The position numbers and the translations under genes were made by a program. Below the pieces are notes generated by a model. It was not told where the DNA came from, made no database searches, and worked only from the letters and a program-made list of their open reading frames with translations. A DNA stretch of 8,964 bases from UBA12026 sp035291405 (GTDB lineage: Bacteria > Patescibacteriota > Microgenomatia > UBA8517), in assembly GCA_035291405.1 (NCBI GenBank), contig DATDSD010000035.1, positions 1 to 8,964 of the forward strand, given 5' to 3'. Shown piece after piece: positions 7,135 to 8,964 of this stretch. Each line of letters starts with the position of its first letter. Within the stretch, counting starts at the first letter, position 1.

Positions 7135-7140
7135 TTACTT

Positions 7141-7740
7141 ATGGATGTATATTTTAAAAAAGAAATTATTTATCCGTTTGATAAAGAAATATTTAAATTT
7201 GATGTCGCCGAAACATTATTTTCAACCTTTGACATAGATCATGGTACTGACATATTAATTCGTGCCATTACTCCGAGTAAGCCTAAAAGTATTTTAGATC
7301 TTGGATGTGGGTATGGACCTCTTGGAATAATTCTTGCAAAAAATGACGCACAGGCAGAAGTTGTAATGGTTGATAAAGATCTTCTTGCGGTTCGTTACGC
7401 TAAATGCAATATTGCAAAAAATAAAATCATTAATGCAATTGCCATAAGTAGTTTGGGTGTCGAGGAGGTAAAAGATAAAACATTTGATTTAATAGTTTCT
7501 AACATTCCAGCAAAAATTGGCGATGAAGCCATTACCAAAGAATTTATTTTAGATCCATATAAACTTCTTAATCCCAATGGCGAGTATTGGATAGTTGTGG
7601 TAAGTGCCTTGAACCGTCTTATACCTAAAGTATGCAACTTAAATAATATAAAGGTGAAAGAAATTAAGAAAAGAAGAGGCCATACTGTTTATAAAATAAA
7701 GAAACCTAATATTGATAAATTTGAGAAACTGATAGAATAG
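7141..7740 (+). CDS. Class I SAM-dependent methyltransferase (MTS/RsmC-like)
   Basis: The 199-aa product has a Rossmann-fold methyltransferase domain. Motif I, ILDLGCGYGPLG, is at 51-62 and binds SAM; the acidic residue closing strand 2 is D78 in VMVDKD, and motif IV is SNIPAKIG at 120-127. The layout, with an N-terminal strand-rich lead (YFKKEIIYPF) and a motif I of this form, resembles the MTS domain of RsmC/RlmG-type enzymes that methylate guanine N2 in rRNA. Here motif IV reads NIPA, not the usual NPPF/Y, so the target may differ from adenine or guanine amino groups. A conserved-looking RRGHTVYKI (178-186) ends the domain. A TTG at 7108 would extend the protein back into the phosphatase gene; the ATG at 7141 fits the family better and leaves a 7-nt gap. 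Probably an RNA methyltransferase, substrate unproven. Confidence 0.88.
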   Translation: MDVYFKKEIIYPFDKEIFKFDVAETLFSTFDIDHGTDILIRAITPSKPKSILDLGCGYGPLGIILAKNDAQAEVVMVDKDLLAVRYAKCNIAKNKIINAIAISSLGVEEVKDKTFDLIVSNIPAKIGDEAITKEFILDPYKLLNPNGEYWIVVVSALNRLIPKVCNLNNIKVKEIKKRRGHTVYKIKKPNIDKFEKLIE

Positions 7741-7745
7741 CTAGT

Positions 7746-8249
7746 ATGGGAGATTATTCAAAATACACTAACTATAAAACAGTTATGGCTGTTAACGCCC
7801 TTATTTGGTGCAACGGTAAAATATTAATGCTTAAAAGAGCAGACACCAAGAAACTTGATCCCGGACTTTACGCTGGAATTGGAGGAAAGGTAGAACCTCA
7901 CGAAAGTTTTTACGATGCTCTCCTTCGGGAAATTAAAGAAGAAACCGGACTTACGAAATTTGAATCGATTAGACCTTATTCCGTAACCCAGCATCCGTAT
8001 CCTCCAGATGATTCCGAATGGGTGAATATCTATTTTATTGTCAAAATCTCAAATCAGGTAAATATAGAACCAAATAAAGACGGGACTTTTCACTGGATTG
8101 ATCCAAAAGAAATAGGCTCATATCAAACCACTACCGACACCAAAGAATATATCAAAATTATTTCCAGTAATCCTAATGCCTTTATCTTCGGATTTTTTGA
8201 TCATGATAAAGAAGGAGCGCTCACCAACAAAGTAATTAAAGTTTTGTAG
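7746..8249 (+). CDS. Nudix hydrolase (MutT/MTH1-like), first copy
   Basis: Nudix enzymes cleave nucleoside diphosphates linked to another group, often to clear damaged or surplus nucleotides. This 167-aa protein carries a perfect Nudix box at 47-69 (G47, E53, R61, E62, E65, E66, G68, L69), whose glutamates bind Mg2+. The strand before it (MAVNALIWCNGKILMLKRAD, 14-33) is typical, and WIDPKEI lies downstream at about 117-123. The LDPGLYAGIGGKVEP lead resembles MutT/MTH1-type 8-oxo-dGTP diphosphatases, but Nudix specificity is poorly predictable. The ATG at 7746 lies 5 nt after the methyltransferase TAG. No Shine-Dalgarno is present; a -10-like TAGAAT (7733-7738) ends 7 nt upstream. The gene sits third in the plus-strand operon. 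Confidence 0.93.
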   Translation: MGDYSKYTNYKTVMAVNALIWCNGKILMLKRADTKKLDPGLYAGIGGKVEPHESFYDALLREIKEETGLTKFESIRPYSVTQHPYPPDDSEWVNIYFIVKISNQVNIEPNKDGTFHWIDPKEIGSYQTTTDTKEYIKIISSNPNAFIFGFFDHDKEGALTNKVIKVL

Positions 8250-8251
8250 AT

Positions 8252-8716
8252 ATGGAAGATAAACCAAGAATAAAAATCAGATTAAGAATGATAATTGTTA
8301 AAAATGGAAAGCTTCTTGTGACATATGATTCGCTAGAAGACTATTACTATTACATTGGAGGAAAACTGGAATACGGAGAGACTGTTTTGGAGGGAGCCCA
8401 AAGAGAAATAAAAGAAGAACTTGGAGAGGAGATTAAACTGGAATTCAAAAAGATTCTTTATATCAGAGATTTTCTTCAATCGGAAAAAGATGAACATAGT
8501 TTGGAGTTATTTATCTTAGGAGACATTAATAAATTTGAAGAACTTGAGCATTATCTCGATCCTGAACACGGAGATAAGAAATGGTCTACGTGGCTTGATA
8601 TAAATTGCCTTCCCGATAATCTTTTCCCTAAAGCCTTAACTAAAAAACTTCAAGAAGATTTCAAAAAAAGATTTCTCAATTCCGGAGAATATGTAGGAAG
8701 AATGGAGAACAAATAA
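8252..8716 (+). CDS. Nudix hydrolase, second copy
   Basis: This 154-aa protein has a Nudix box at 37-59: G37, E43, R51, E52, E55, E56 and G58 are all in place, so metal binding should be intact. The final position, normally hydrophobic, is E59. The N-terminus (IKIRLRMIIVKNGKLLVTY) gives the first strands. The substrate-facing loop DYYYYIGGKLEYGE is unlike that of the first copy, and the two proteins are otherwise dissimilar, so they probably act on different substrates. The start is 2 nt after the TAG of the first Nudix gene, with no Shine-Dalgarno, which suggests reinitiation or translational coupling. It is the last gene of the operon; its TAA is 12 bp from the stop of the convergent leuS. 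Substrate cannot be assigned. Confidence 0.92.
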   Translation: MEDKPRIKIRLRMIIVKNGKLLVTYDSLEDYYYYIGGKLEYGETVLEGAQREIKEELGEEIKLEFKKILYIRDFLQSEKDEHSLELFILGDINKFEELEHYLDPEHGDKKWSTWLDINCLPDNLFPKALTKKLQEDFKKRFLNSGEYVGRMENK

Positions 8717-8728
8717 ATCTGAATATTT

Positions 8729-8964
8729 TTAAATGACAAAGTTAATGGCCTTGCCAGTTACGTAAAACACTTTCTTAATTTTTTGGTTTTCTAAATACTT
8801 TCCAACCTTTTCATCGTCTTTTGCTATTCTTTCAATTTCTCTTTGTTTATTTAGACTGACAGATTTATTTAATATTATAGTAGATCTTAGTTTACCGTTT
8901 ATCATAATTGCAATTGTTGTATTTTCTTCTTGTACGTCTGCCGTGGCAATTGGCCATTGTTGAT
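8729..8964 (-). CDS. leuS: Leucyl-tRNA synthetase, C-terminal fragment (runs off the window)
   Basis: LeuRS charges tRNA-Leu with leucine in the cytoplasm. I translated the last 77 codons on the minus strand to the TAA at 8729-8731. They start QQWPIATAD and contain IAIMINGKLRSTI (17-29), a VGKYLENQKIKKVFYV stretch (53-68) and the closing GKAINFVI. This is the characteristic C-terminal domain of bacterial LeuRS (pattern: WP..D......I..QVNGK.R, then KYL..K.IKK.I.V.GK..N.V), which contacts the tRNA elbow. The catalytic, editing and KMSKS parts lie beyond the window. The gene converges on the second Nudix gene with 12 bp between stops and no visible hairpin terminator, so transcripts from the two sides probably overlap. 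Confidence 0.93.
   Translation of the reverse strand, partial: QQWPIATADVQEENTTIAIMINGKLRSTIILNKSVSLNKQREIERIAKDDEKVGKYLENQKIKKVFYVTGKAINFVI

Noticed and set aside
7108..7140. TTG start extending the methyltransferase into the upstream gene
   Set aside because: The extra residues (MGQLIILYNLL) do not look like a domain part, and an ATG at 7141 follows the upstream stop neatly.

Overview
The window is AT-rich bacterial DNA (about one third G+C by eye) with tightly packed genes and the standard code. TGA ends the hsdR, 183-aa and 227-aa genes and is each time followed at once by the next start, so TGA is not read as an amino acid. Small operons, a lack of Shine-Dalgarno motifs before many genes and many small phosphohydrolases would suit an uncultivated, streamlined lineage such as the Patescibacteria/CPR. 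That placement is weak inference, since no phylogenetic marker is complete here.

Minus strand, about 6490 down to 1, reads as one co-directional run: a histidine phosphatase, a small inorganic-pyrophosphatase-family protein, then a Type I restriction-modification locus. The locus order is hsdR (motor and nuclease), hsdM (adenine methyltransferase), two unrecognised genes (183 and 227 aa), then hsdS (specificity subunit, cut by the window edge). The two unknown genes are wired into the locus by a 3-nt gap, a TGATG overlap and an ATGA overlap. They are the most interesting part of the window: probable accessory or effector genes of this Type I system, between the methylase and the specificity subunit.

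Plus strand, 6537 to 8716, diverges from the first phosphatase across 46 bp. It holds four genes separated by 7, 5 and 2 nt: a second histidine phosphatase, a class I SAM-dependent methyltransferase (MTS/RsmC-like fold) and two different Nudix hydrolases. Together with the divergent phosphatase and the pyrophosphatase-like protein, this looks like a nucleotide/phosphate-ester housekeeping neighbourhood. None of these starts has a clear Shine-Dalgarno; three have a -10-like hexamer 6-9 nt before the ATG, which suggests leaderless transcripts.

At the right edge the last Nudix gene converges, with only 12 bp between stops, on the 3' end of a minus-strand leucyl-tRNA synthetase gene (leuS). I see no tRNA, rRNA, CRISPR array, insertion sequence or long repeat, and no gene-free stretch over 60 bp.
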